Shown: positions 39,430 to 48,041 of the stretch, piece after piece
How positions within the stretch are numbered: position 1 is the first letter of the stretch
How the letters are laid out: every line of letters begins with the position of its first letter
Assembly (NCBI RefSeq): GCF_014705605.1
Contig: NZ_JACXIZ010000015.1
Span: 124,001 to 188,000 of the forward strand
Source of the DNA: Paenibacillus sabuli
GTDB taxonomy: Bacteria; Bacillota; Bacilli; Paenibacillales; Paenibacillaceae
Direction of reading: 5' to 3'
Length of the DNA: 64,000 nt
The notes under the pieces: generated by a model
The model's input: only the letters and a program-made list of their open reading frames with translations
What the model was told of the DNA's origin: nothing
Database searches by the model: none
Made by a program: the position numbers and the translations under genes

Positions 39430-41838
39430 GTGCTGGAATCGATGGAGAACAAGGAGTGGCAGCGCGAACAGGAGCGGCTGGACCGCGTCAGAGAAAAAAT
39501 GAAGGCGCGTATGGCCGAGCTGGAGCCGCAGGTCGCCGGACTTCAGGATCAGGCGTCGGAGATGAAGAAGCGCTTTTGGGATGAGGTTACCGTCAATACG
39601 AACACGGACGAGGAATACATCGAGACCTTCTATACGATTCGCCAGCAGGCCGTGCTGCTGTCCGAACGGGAACGCACGCATCAGGTGCTGACGCGCGAGT
39701 GGCAGGGGCTCAATCGGCTGTATCCGTCGCCTTACTTTGGACGCGTCGACTTCGCAGAGGAGGGACAAGGCAACATCGAATCGGTCTATGTCGGCGTATC
39801 CGCCTTCGTCGACGATGACGGCCTGACCTTCCTCGTCTACGACTGGCGCTCGCCGATTGCCGGGCTGTATTACGACTATCCTCCCGGCCCCGCCGGCTAC
39901 GACACGCCTGTCGGCCGGATAGACGGCGAGCTCACACACAAGCGGCAATATCAGATCCGCGAGGGCGAGCTCGTCAGCCTGTTCGATGCGGGGGTCACGA
40001 TCGGCGACGAGCTGCTCCAGCGCATGCTGGCCAAGGGTGCGGATGCGCAGATGCGCAGCATCGTCGCCACCATCCAGCGCGAGCAGAACGCTATCATCCG
40101 CGACGAGCAGAGCCGGCTGCTCGTCGTGCAAGGCGCCGCCGGCAGCGGCAAGACCTCAGCGGCGCTGCAGCGTGTGGCCTACCTGCTCTATCGCCATCGC
40201 GAGACGCTGCGCGCCGACCAGATCGTGCTGTTCTCGCCCAATCCGATCTTCAACAGCTATGTCTCCACCGTGCTGCCCGAGCTCGGCGAGGACAATATGC
40301 AGCAGACGACGTGGCAGGAGTACCTCGACTACTGGCTGCGGGACACGCTGGTGCCTGAGCATCCGTTCGATCAGATGGAGTACGGGCTGACCGCGCATGC
40401 CGAGCCGGGCTATGCGGCTCGCCAGCAGGGCATGGCCTTCAAGTCGTCCGAGGCGTATATGCACGATCTGCAGCGCTACGCGGCATGGCTCGGCGCGGAA
40501 GGGCTCGCGTTCGTCCCGATTGCGCTGCATGGACGGGAGCTGATCACCGCCGAGCAGATGCAGACGCAATTGGACCGATATGATACCGGGATGCGGCTGT
40601 CCTATCGGCTCGATCACCTGCGCCAGTGGCTGCTGGAGGAGCTGACGCGGCTCGAGCGGCGCGCGCGCGGGTCGTCCTGGGTGCGCAAGGAGATGGACGC
40701 GCTCGATCCGGAGGTATACGCCGAAGCGTTCGGCGAGCTACACAAGGACAAGGAGGCGTTCGATCTGGCCGAGCGCTATGCGGCCGTGCGCGAGCAGCAG
40801 GGCGGGCCGCGCCGCGGCGACGAAGCGGACTTTGACTTCGCCGAGCGCGAGGAAGCGTGGCTGAGCCGCCGGATCGCCAAGGAGCACTTCAAGCCGCTGC
40901 GCAAGGCGGTGCGCGAGCTGGCCTTTGTCGATGTGCCGGCCATGTACGCGCGGCTCTTCGAGGATGAGGCCGGCTACATCCGGCGCACGGGCGCCGCGGC
41001 GCTGCCGCAATTATGGGCCGAGGTGTGCCGCCAGACCGCCGCGCAGCTCGCGCGCAAGGCGTTGTTCTACGAGGATGCGACGCCGTACCTGTATTTCAAG
41101 GAGCTGATCGAGGGGGTGCGAACGAACAGCGAGGTGCGTCATGTCTTTGTCGACGAGGGGCAGGATTATTCGCCGTTCCAATACGCCTATATGCACAAGC
41201 TGTTCCCGCGCGCTCGCATGACGGTGCTCGGCGACTTCGGGCAGGCGATCTTCACGCAGACGACCCGGCTCGATGCGACGGACTCGCCGCTCGCCCGGCT
41301 CTTCGGCGCGGAGGACACGCGCGTGATCCGGCTCGAGCGCAGCTACCGCTCGACGCGCGAGATTGTGGCGTTCACCAAGGCGCTGCAGCCGGAAGCGGCG
41401 GGAGTCGTGCCCTTCGACCGCAGCGGACCGCAGCCGCAGCTCATCCGGCTCGCCGACGCGTCCGCGCGCGCGGCGCGCATCCTGGCCGACATCGCAGCGC
41501 TGCAGCGCGAGGGACATCCGTCGATCGCCGTCATCACCAAGACCGCGGCCGAGAGCCGCGAGGCCTATGAAGTGTTGCGCAGCCAGGACGGCCTGCGGCC
41601 GCGCCTGATCGCCAAGGACTCCTCCGAGCTCGGCGAAGGACTCGTCGTGCTCCCGGTCTATCTCGCCAAAGGCATCGAATTCGACGCTGTGCTCATCTAC
41701 GACGCGTCCGCCGACACGTTCCGCCCGGCCGACGATCCGAAGCTGCTCTACACCGCATGCACGCGGGCGATGCATCGGCTGCTGCTGTACGCGACGGGAG
41801 AATGGACGCCGGCCGTCGCCGCAATGGCCCAGACCTGA
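39430..41838 (+). CDS. helD: RNA polymerase recycling helicase HelD
   Basis: 802 residues of the UvrD/Rep-like superfamily 1 branch: an N-terminal coiled coil (about 1-75), Walker A VQGAAGSGKTSAALQRVAYLLYRHR at about 233-257, a large insertion, VFVDEGQDYSPFQ (motif II), RLERSYRSTREI, and C-terminal LAKGIEFDAVLIYDAS. HelD enters RNA polymerase channels and frees stalled enzyme; relatives give rifamycin tolerance. GTG 39430 has GAGAGGAG just upstream; ATG 39442 is an alternative. A CCCC/GGGG hairpin (39411-39422) lies beside this SD and could hide it. See leader peptide at 39307. Confidence 0.92.
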   Translation: MLESMENKEWQREQERLDRVREKMKARMAELEPQVAGLQDQASEMKKRFWDEVTVNTNTDEEYIETFYTIRQQAVLLSERERTHQVLTREWQGLNRLYPSPYFGRVDFAEEGQGNIESVYVGVSAFVDDDGLTFLVYDWRSPIAGLYYDYPPGPAGYDTPVGRIDGELTHKRQYQIREGELVSLFDAGVTIGDELLQRMLAKGADAQMRSIVATIQREQNAIIRDEQSRLLVVQGAAGSGKTSAALQRVAYLLYRHRETLRADQIVLFSPNPIFNSYVSTVLPELGEDNMQQTTWQEYLDYWLRDTLVPEHPFDQMEYGLTAHAEPGYAARQQGMAFKSSEAYMHDLQRYAAWLGAEGLAFVPIALHGRELITAEQMQTQLDRYDTGMRLSYRLDHLRQWLLEELTRLERRARGSSWVRKEMDALDPEVYAEAFGELHKDKEAFDLAERYAAVREQQGGPRRGDEADFDFAEREEAWLSRRIAKEHFKPLRKAVRELAFVDVPAMYARLFEDEAGYIRRTGAAALPQLWAEVCRQTAAQLARKALFYEDATPYLYFKELIEGVRTNSEVRHVFVDEGQDYSPFQYAYMHKLFPRARMTVLGDFGQAIFTQTTRLDATDSPLARLFGAEDTRVIRLERSYRSTREIVAFTKALQPEAAGVVPFDRSGPQPQLIRLADASARAARILADIAALQREGHPSIAVITKTAAESREAYEVLRSQDGLRPRLIAKDSSELGEGLVVLPVYLAKGIEFDAVLIYDASADTFRPADDPKLLYTACTRAMHRLLLYATGEWTPAVAAMAQT

Positions 41839-41884
41839 CACAGTGTGGTAGTATAAGAGGAAACGGAACGAGGAGGGGATCGTC

Positions 41885-43615
41885 ATGCCGACAGGCGATT
41901 GGATCCGCGCAGGCTCGCTCGACGAATTGAAGCAGGCGGGCGCCAAGGTCGTGAAGGGCGGCATCGCCGTGTTTTATCACGAGGATCAAGTCAGCGCCAT
42001 CGACAACCGCTGCCCGCATCTGGGGTTTCCGCTTCATTTGGGGAGCGTGTGCGACGGGATGCTCACCTGCCATTGGCATCATGCACGCTTCGATATTCGC
42101 AGCGGCGGCACGCTGGACCCCTGGGCGGACGATGTGCCGACCTACGAGGTCAAGGTGGCGGACGGCGAGGTCTGGGTGTCCCCCGGGCCGAAGCGCGTCC
42201 CGGATGCAGAGAAGCTCAAGCAGCGCCTGCGGGAAGGGCTGGAGCAAAATATCGGCATCGTGATTGCCAAAGCGGTGGTGGGCCTCGTGGAGGCGAAGGT
42301 GCCGGCGGACGAGATCTTCAAGATCGGCATCGTCTTCGGCACGTCGCAGGGCAGCGGCTGGGGCTCCGGGCTGACCATCCTGACCGCGATGCGCGCCGTG
42401 CTGCCCAAGCTGGACCGCACCGGGCGCATCCTCGCCCTGTACCATGGGCTGGTGCATGTCGCCAGAGCCAGCGCCGGGCGGGCGCCGCGGCATCTGCTGG
42501 GCGCGCTCCCCGAATCGAGCGTATCGATGGCGCGCCTGCAGACGTGGTATCGCAATTGCGTGGAAGTGCGCGATACGCAGGGCGCAGAGAAGGTACTGCT
42601 CACCGCCATTGCTGCCGGCGCTTCGGCCGAGCAGCTGGCCGATATGATGCTTATCGCGGTGACCGACCATTTGTACCTGGACGGCGGGCATACCTTTGAT
42701 TTTTACAACAAGGCGCTGGAAGCGCTGGCCGCGCTCGATGACGAGCAGACCGCACCGATCCTCGCCTCGCTCGTGCCGCTCATCGGCTCGCCGACGCGCA
42801 GCGAGGAGCTGCATCACTGGCAGGCTCCGATCGATCTCGTCGCTCCGCTGCGCGAGGCCTTCGCACAGCTCGACAGCTCTGCGCCTGCCGCGTCGGCGCC
42901 GGCGCTCGACGAACAACAATTCGTGGATCTGCTGCTGGGGGACCGTCCGCTCGATACGATCGACCGCATCACCGGTCTGCTGCAGAGCGGCGAGGCGCCC
43001 GAGCGGCTGGCCCAGCTGCTGGCGCTCGCGGCAGCCGAGCGGATTGCCCGCTTCCATACGCAGAATGAATTCGGCGATTGGATAGCCGTTCTGCACACCT
43101 TCACTTATGCGCATGCGGTGCACGAGCGCTTGCGGCGCACACAGGAGCGGCTGCTCTGCCGGGCCTTGTACGACGGCGCCATGGCGCTCTACCACGAGCG
43201 CTTCCTCAACGTGCCGCGGGCGCCACAGCCGCGACCGGGCGGCGGGCACAGCCTGGAGCCGGATGCTCTGCTCGAGCTAATGGATCGCCGGCAGCAGGTG
43301 GACGAGGCAGCCGGCTGGGTCGCCGCCTATCTGGAGGACGGACGGGATCCGCAGGCGCTGCTCGGTACGCTCGGCCTTGCCGTGCTGCGTGAGGACGCGG
43401 ACTTCCATACGTTCCAGCTGTATGAGGCGATCGTAGCGGAATATGCGTATTGGGAACAGCGCACCGACGCCTTCGCCGAGCAGGCCAGGCGGACTTGTCT
43501 GATCGCTTGCGCCCGCTATGCAGCGGCGCATGCGCCGAGCGCGCGAGAGCTGCCGCATACGGCCACAATTGCGTCGCGATTGTACAGAGGCGAGCGCTTG
43601 TTCGAAGAGGCGTAG
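41885..43615 (+). CDS. Rieske [2Fe-2S] protein with long helical C-terminal domain
   Basis: 576 residues. The first 100 form a Rieske ferredoxin-like domain with CPHLGFPLHLG and CHWHHARFD supplying the two Cys and two His (about residues 43-65). The remaining 470 residues are helical, with repeated short His-containing motifs (ALYHGLVHVA, AVTDHLYLDGGHTFDFYNKALEAL, LHTFTYAHAVHERL), a pattern that could hold a second metal or heme site. This domain does not resemble Rieske oxygenase catalytic domains. ATG 41885 after GAGGAGGGG. It follows helD by 46 bases and may be co-transcribed. Function unknown; electron transfer to an attached catalytic domain is plausible. Confidence 0.82.
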   Translation: MPTGDWIRAGSLDELKQAGAKVVKGGIAVFYHEDQVSAIDNRCPHLGFPLHLGSVCDGMLTCHWHHARFDIRSGGTLDPWADDVPTYEVKVADGEVWVSPGPKRVPDAEKLKQRLREGLEQNIGIVIAKAVVGLVEAKVPADEIFKIGIVFGTSQGSGWGSGLTILTAMRAVLPKLDRTGRILALYHGLVHVARASAGRAPRHLLGALPESSVSMARLQTWYRNCVEVRDTQGAEKVLLTAIAAGASAEQLADMMLIAVTDHLYLDGGHTFDFYNKALEALAALDDEQTAPILASLVPLIGSPTRSEELHHWQAPIDLVAPLREAFAQLDSSAPAASAPALDEQQFVDLLLGDRPLDTIDRITGLLQSGEAPERLAQLLALAAAERIARFHTQNEFGDWIAVLHTFTYAHAVHERLRRTQERLLCRALYDGAMALYHERFLNVPRAPQPRPGGGHSLEPDALLELMDRRQQVDEAAGWVAAYLEDGRDPQALLGTLGLAVLREDADFHTFQLYEAIVAEYAYWEQRTDAFAEQARRTCLIACARYAAAHAPSARELPHTATIASRLYRGERLFEEA

Positions 43616-43687
43616 ATGTAGCCTAAATGAAGCAACAAGAAATTGCGGAGAATGCAAATGTCTGACGCGCATCAAGCTTCTCGCGCT

Positions 43688-44653
43688 TCAGACCAGCAAA
43701 GGGGCGAGGCGCCGGCGAAACCATTCGTGCGGCGACTCGCCTTTTTTGCGCGGTCTGCGGGTCAGAACGACGACCGCCGCGCGGCTCGGCACGACGATGA
43801 CGAATTGCCCGCCGTAGCCGCGCGCATAGAAGTAGGATAGCGGCTCGACCGTCTTCGCCGCAGCGTCCTCGCCCTCCGGCGTCACGGCGTCCGCCCACCA
43901 GTGCCAGCCGTAATACCCGCGCTCGGGCGGGGACACCGCGATTGCAGGCGCGACCGAATGGTCCGTCAGTGACCGGGGCAGCAGCGAATCGCCCTCCCAC
44001 ACCCCATTCTGCAAGTAGAGCCGGCCCAGCTTGAGCAGGTCCAGAGCCGACAGCTCCAGGCCGTATCCGCCCGTATGCGTGCCGTGCGGGTCGGTCTTCC
44101 ATGCATACTGCCGGATGCCCAGCGGGCCGAACAGCTCGCGCTCGGCATAACGGGCGACGGGCATGCCGACGGCCTGCCGCAGCAGATGCGCCAGCAGCTG
44201 GGAGACGCCGGAGTTGTACACCCATTTCGAGCCGGGCGCATTCGCCATCGGCTGCGTCCACACGTATTCGATCCAATCGGCCGATCGGGTCATCGTCGGG
44301 AACGACTTGCTGCCGCCGAATTCCGACCATTGAAAGCCTGCGGTCAGCGTAAGCAAATGCTCGACGGTGATCTGCGCTCTCGAATCGTGCTCGTTTTTGG
44401 CGGCGGCCTTACGGGAGCCGAAGTCGAAGCATTCGATCACCGGCGTCTCCGGGGCAGGGAAGCGGCCTTGCGCCATGGCCATGCAGATGAGCGCCGACAG
44501 CACGCTTTTGGTGCACGAATTGATCGGCAGTTGCTCGCCGGAGGCGCCGGGCGCTTCTTCATATGTGTCCAGCAGCCGGCCTTCCCGGTACAGGAGGCAG
44601 CTATTCAGCTCCAGCGCCTGCATTTCGCTTCGTAGCTCCGGTCCCAAGATCAT
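43688..44653 (-). CDS. Serine hydrolase, class C beta-lactamase/esterase family
   Basis: 321 residues without a signal peptide, so probably cytoplasmic. SCTK at residues 46-49 is the Ser-x-x-Lys nucleophile motif, VYNSGVSQLL gives the Tyr of the Tyr-x-Asn region, and a GYGGQFVIVVP strand replaces the KTG motif, as in esterase/6-aminohexanoate-dimer hydrolase relatives. Convergent with the Rieske gene. Substrate unknown; resistance is not implied. Confidence 0.88.
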   Translation of the reverse strand: MILGPELRSEMQALELNSCLLYREGRLLDTYEEAPGASGEQLPINSCTKSVLSALICMAMAQGRFPAPETPVIECFDFGSRKAAAKNEHDSRAQITVEHLLTLTAGFQWSEFGGSKSFPTMTRSADWIEYVWTQPMANAPGSKWVYNSGVSQLLAHLLRQAVGMPVARYAERELFGPLGIRQYAWKTDPHGTHTGGYGLELSALDLLKLGRLYLQNGVWEGDSLLPRSLTDHSVAPAIAVSPPERGYYGWHWWADAVTPEGEDAAAKTVEPLSYFYARGYGGQFVIVVPSRAAVVVLTRRPRKKGESPHEWFRRRLAPLLV

Positions 44654-44706
44654 GGCCTCTCTACCTCCTTCCTTTATCGGCGTCCGCTTGACGAATCGGC
44701 TGGCGA

Positions 44707-45552
44707 CTATTGTGCATTCCGGAACGTATTCCGAAATGCGGTGGGAGACATCTCCCGTTTTGCCGTGAATTGTTTGATGAAATAGGTGTCATACTGAAAA
44801 CCGACGGATCGGGCGATATCGTCCAAGGTCATATCGGTATGGACCAGCAGCTCCCCCGCGACCTTCAGCCTATAGGCCAGCAGATAGCCCATTGCGGTGC
44901 AGCCGTATTTCTTTTGAAACGTTTCGTTGAGCGAGCTGCGGTTCAAATGCGCACACTGCGTTAAATCCTGCAGCGTCACCTTGTTGGGGTAGTCGGTGTG
45001 AATCAATTCCAGCACCGAATCGATTGGGGAGGGGGCAATTTCTTCGCTCAGGTCCTCCAGCATGCGCAGCAGTTGAATCAAATATTTTTTTATTCTGCAC
45101 ACCCACAGTGCGTCGCTATGCGCGTTCACCTCTGTGCCCAGCACAAAAAACCACTCCCGCAGCTGCAGAAAGGCTTTGCCCGTGATCGGCGGCACGCCGC
45201 TCTGCTCCTTGTCCCGTTGAAAAAGAGAGAGACCGGTTTGCATTTTCACATTGCTCGGTTTGTAGGTATTGGATGCGATGACACGCGCGGTTACGAAGAA
45301 ATCCGGGTGGAAGCGAAACGATTGCGCGGCAATTTCTGTTTTTTGAAAAACCTCCAGGCGATCCCCGGCATTCAAGCAGAGCACGGCCGGAGCCATTACG
45401 ACAAGTGGACGGTCGTTCAAGCGCGCTTTGATTTGGCCGTGTGTGACAAAGACGAGGCTGTGCCGATGCGGGTAGGGCAGGTCTTCAAAATCCTCGTTTG
45501 CCGAAAACTCGATGTCCACGTTTCTGTTTTTATAGCGGTCAAAATGGGGCAT
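44707..45552 (-). CDS. AraC-family transcriptional regulator
   Basis: 281 residues. An N-terminal cupin-like part (DIEFSANEDFEDLPYPHRHSLVFVTHGQIKARL) and a C-terminal AraC double helix-turn-helix (VTLQDLTQCAHLNRSSLNETFQKKYGCTAMGYLLAYRLKVAGELL...LDDIARSVGFQYDTYFIKQFTAKREMSPTAFRNTF). Divergent from GAPDH and 53 bases upstream of the serine hydrolase start, so it may control either. Confidence 0.9.
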   Translation of the reverse strand: MPHFDRYKNRNVDIEFSANEDFEDLPYPHRHSLVFVTHGQIKARLNDRPLVVMAPAVLCLNAGDRLEVFQKTEIAAQSFRFHPDFFVTARVIASNTYKPSNVKMQTGLSLFQRDKEQSGVPPITGKAFLQLREWFFVLGTEVNAHSDALWVCRIKKYLIQLLRMLEDLSEEIAPSPIDSVLELIHTDYPNKVTLQDLTQCAHLNRSSLNETFQKKYGCTAMGYLLAYRLKVAGELLVHTDMTLDDIARSVGFQYDTYFIKQFTAKREMSPTAFRNTFRNAQ

Positions 45553-45598
45553 GGCCTTCTCCTGTCAAATTGTATAGTTAAATCCTTCACTTCTTGCA

Positions 45599-45626
45599 TT
45601 GTATCACAAAAGGCAGGTGCTATAAT
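45599..45626 (+). promoter_or_regulatory. Promoter of the GAPDH gene
   Basis: TTGTAT (45599-45604), 16-base spacer, TATAAT (45621-45626), 67 bases before the start codon. Confidence 0.55.
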
Positions 45627-45693
45627 TTTAAACAAGGTGTGCTGCATATGCATCCTATACACGACAATTGCTTTAGAAAAGGAGTGGTTTACC

Positions 45694-46695
45694 ATGACCA
45701 TCAAACTTGCCATCAACGGCTTTGGCCGTATTGGAAGACTGGCGTTCCGACAGCTTTTCCGGGAGGCAGGATACGAGATTGCCGCAATCAATGATCTCAC
45801 CAGTCCCGAAATGCTGGCGCATCTGCTGAAATACGACACGACGCAAGGCCCTTACGAAAAGGAGGTCGGCTACGATGCCGATCACTTGATTGTGGAGGGG
45901 GTGCGCATTCCGATCTACGCGCATAAGGATCCCGGCACGCTCCCCTGGGCGTCGCTCAACATCGATATCGTGGTGGAAAGCTCGGGCTTTTTTGCTTCGA
46001 AAAGCGCGGCTGCCGCGCATCTGACGGCCGGCGCAAAAAAAGTGTTGATCTCCACGGCTGCCGGCAACGACGTGCCTACCATCGTGTACGGCATCAACGA
46101 GCACAGCCTGACCTCGGAAGACACAATCGTGTCGGCTGCGTCGTGCACTACGAATTGTCTCGCGCCGATGGCTTATTATCTGGACGAGCTGGCGCCGATC
46201 CGCAAAGGCTTCATGACGACGATTCACGCCTACACCAACGACCAGAATACCCTTGACGGTCCCCACGCCAAAAGCGACTTGCGCCGGGCGCGCGCTGCGG
46301 CGGGGAACATCATTCCCACCTCGACCGGCGCCGCCAAGGCGATCGGGCAAGTCATTCCCGAGCTGGACGGAAAGCTGGACGGCACGTCGCAGAGGGTGCC
46401 CGTCATGGCGGGCTCGCTCACCGAATTGACCGCAGTCGTGGAAGGCGTCGTCAGCGCCGAGCAGGTCAATCAGCAGATGAAGCAGGTCCGCTCTGCCGCC
46501 TATGGCTATACCGAGGAGCCGATTGTCTCATCGGATGTGATCGGCATGACGTACGGCGGGTTGTTTGACGGTACGCAGACGAAGGTCACCGGGTTGGGGG
46601 GCGATACGCTCGTCAAAATCGCGGCATGGTACGACAACGAAAATTCTTTTACGAGCCAGATGGTGCGCACGCTCAAATTTCTCGACGAGCTGTAA
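45694..46695 (+). CDS. gap: Glyceraldehyde-3-phosphate dehydrogenase
   Basis: 333 residues. NAD-binding INGFGRIGRLAFRQLF, catalytic ASCTTNCLAPM with its Cys near residue 150, and the C-terminal WYDNENSFTSQMVRTLKFL are all present; IAAINDLTSP favours NAD over NADP. Converts glyceraldehyde 3-phosphate to 1,3-bisphosphoglycerate. ATG 45694 with AAAAGGAG upstream. It stands alone rather than in a gap-pgk-tpi operon, so it may be a second isoenzyme. Confidence 0.95.
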   Translation: MTIKLAINGFGRIGRLAFRQLFREAGYEIAAINDLTSPEMLAHLLKYDTTQGPYEKEVGYDADHLIVEGVRIPIYAHKDPGTLPWASLNIDIVVESSGFFASKSAAAAHLTAGAKKVLISTAAGNDVPTIVYGINEHSLTSEDTIVSAASCTTNCLAPMAYYLDELAPIRKGFMTTIHAYTNDQNTLDGPHAKSDLRRARAAAGNIIPTSTGAAKAIGQVIPELDGKLDGTSQRVPVMAGSLTELTAVVEGVVSAEQVNQQMKQVRSAAYGYTEEPIVSSDVIGMTYGGLFDGTQTKVTGLGGDTLVKIAAWYDNENSFTSQMVRTLKFLDEL

Positions 46696-46789
46696 TGGCC
46701 ATTCCCGCCGCAAGGAAAATGAGGTACACTGTACAAAGCGTGGGCGTTACCCCACAAGGGCCGTCTCCAATGAGGAGAAGGCTTTAGAA

Positions 46790-46827
46790 CTTAAATTACG
46801 TCAAATCATAATTTGACGTAATTTAAG
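46790..46827. repeat. 17-bp perfect inverted repeat before the recombinase gene
   Basis: CTTAAATTACGTCAAAT (46790-46806) and its exact complement ATTTGACGTAATTTAAG (46811-46827) flank CATA. A+T-rich, no T-tract, 42 bases before the recombinase ATG. Could be a recombination or attachment site, an operator, or a hairpin terminator of gap without a U-tail. Confidence 0.75.
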
Positions 46828-46868
46828 CCTTGGAACAATTCGGAGACATCAAGGGGACATGCGACGAA

Positions 46869-47939
46869 ATGGACAGAGGATTGCGGATGCGGTATATGCA
46901 GCGGATCGAGCGCAAGCTAAATGGACTGCCTTGGTATGTGGCGGAATTCATCGAAACGAAAAAACGGTCGTTTGCGCCGACGACGCTGCTCAATTATTGT
47001 CACGATTATTTGATTTTTTTCGACTGGTTGGCCGGACAAGAGGCGAGCGGGGCAAGCAGCGACGAAATCGCATTGGACACGCTTGAAGCGCTCACGGTGC
47101 GCAAGGCGGAACAATTTTTGCAGCATCTGGAATACACGCTCGGCAATCACAAGCTGACGGTGAACCGCAAGCTTTCCTCGCTCAAATCGCTGTTCGATTA
47201 TTTGCAAAATATCGCGGAAACCCGCGAGCTCAAGCCGTACATTCAGCGCAATGTCATGGCCAAGATGGACTTGAACGCGGTCAAGGAAAGCCCGGAAACG
47301 CTCGCCAAATCGATCGACGGAAAAATATTGCGCGAGACCGAATTTGAGGCATTCCGACGCTTTGTGATGCATGGCTTTGGCGAGCGGCATGCCCACGAAT
47401 CGCGTATTCGCAAGTTCCATCTGCTGAACCGCGAACGCGACACGGCAATTGTATCGCTGATCCTTGGCTCGGGACTGCGCTTGTCCGAGGTCGCCGGGAT
47501 CGACCTGGAGGATGTCGATCTGGAGCGTGCGTACGTGCGCGTCACGCGCAAGGGCAACAAGAAGCAGTACGTTTATTTCAGCAAGCAGGCGCTGGCGGAT
47601 CTCCATCAGTATCTGCGCGTGCGCGATGCCAGGTACCGGCCCAAAAGCCGGGAGCGCTGTCTGTTCGTCGCCGCCGCCATCGGACGCAAAGGGGACAGCC
47701 GGCGCTTGACGGCGCGCGCCATCGAGAAGCGCATTCAGCAGTACGCCGCCGCCTACGGCAAGCCCTCGCTGACTGTGCATGCGCTGCGCCATTCGTTCGC
47801 CACCCGGTATCATCTGGAGAATAATGACGTGCCGAAATTGAAAAACCAGCTCGGCCACGCCTCCATCCAAACGACAATGATCTATACGCACTTGCGGGAC
47901 GAGGAGATGCGGCACGCCGTCGATCGTATGGACTGGTGA
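46869..47939 (+). CDS. XerS-like tyrosine recombinase
   Basis: 356 residues, the same length as streptococcal XerS. A SAM-like N-terminal domain (LPWYVAEFIETKKRSFAPTTLLNYCHDYLIFFDWL) is followed by a catalytic domain with SGLRLSEVAGIDLEDVDL (Arg), RKGNKK (Lys), HALRHSFATRYH (His-x-x-Arg), LGHASIQTTMIYTHL (His and the Tyr nucleophile). The start is uncertain: ATG 46869, ATG 46887 (AGAGGA 6 bases upstream) or TTG 46830. No phage genes adjoin it, so a chromosome-resolution or single-gene recombinase is more likely than a prophage integrase. Confidence 0.88.
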   Translation: MDRGLRMRYMQRIERKLNGLPWYVAEFIETKKRSFAPTTLLNYCHDYLIFFDWLAGQEASGASSDEIALDTLEALTVRKAEQFLQHLEYTLGNHKLTVNRKLSSLKSLFDYLQNIAETRELKPYIQRNVMAKMDLNAVKESPETLAKSIDGKILRETEFEAFRRFVMHGFGERHAHESRIRKFHLLNRERDTAIVSLILGSGLRLSEVAGIDLEDVDLERAYVRVTRKGNKKQYVYFSKQALADLHQYLRVRDARYRPKSRERCLFVAAAIGRKGDSRRLTARAIEKRIQQYAAAYGKPSLTVHALRHSFATRYHLENNDVPKLKNQLGHASIQTTMIYTHLRDEEMRHAVDRMDW

Positions 47940-48041
47940 TGCTTCTTACCGGACGCTTCACTTGTCGAGTCGCTGGATTTCCTCTATATTTAGAGGCAGA
48001 GCATTGCGCCTTGAAAGCATGATGCAGCAAAGGAAGAATGG

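Noticed and set aside
43688-44653. Beta-lactamase conferring resistance
   Set aside because: The class C fold is shared with esterases; no signal peptide and no KTG motif, so resistance is not supported.
46869-47939. Prophage or integrative element integrase
   Set aside because: No phage, conjugation or cargo genes adjoin it and the protein resembles XerS, so a chromosomal recombinase is more likely.
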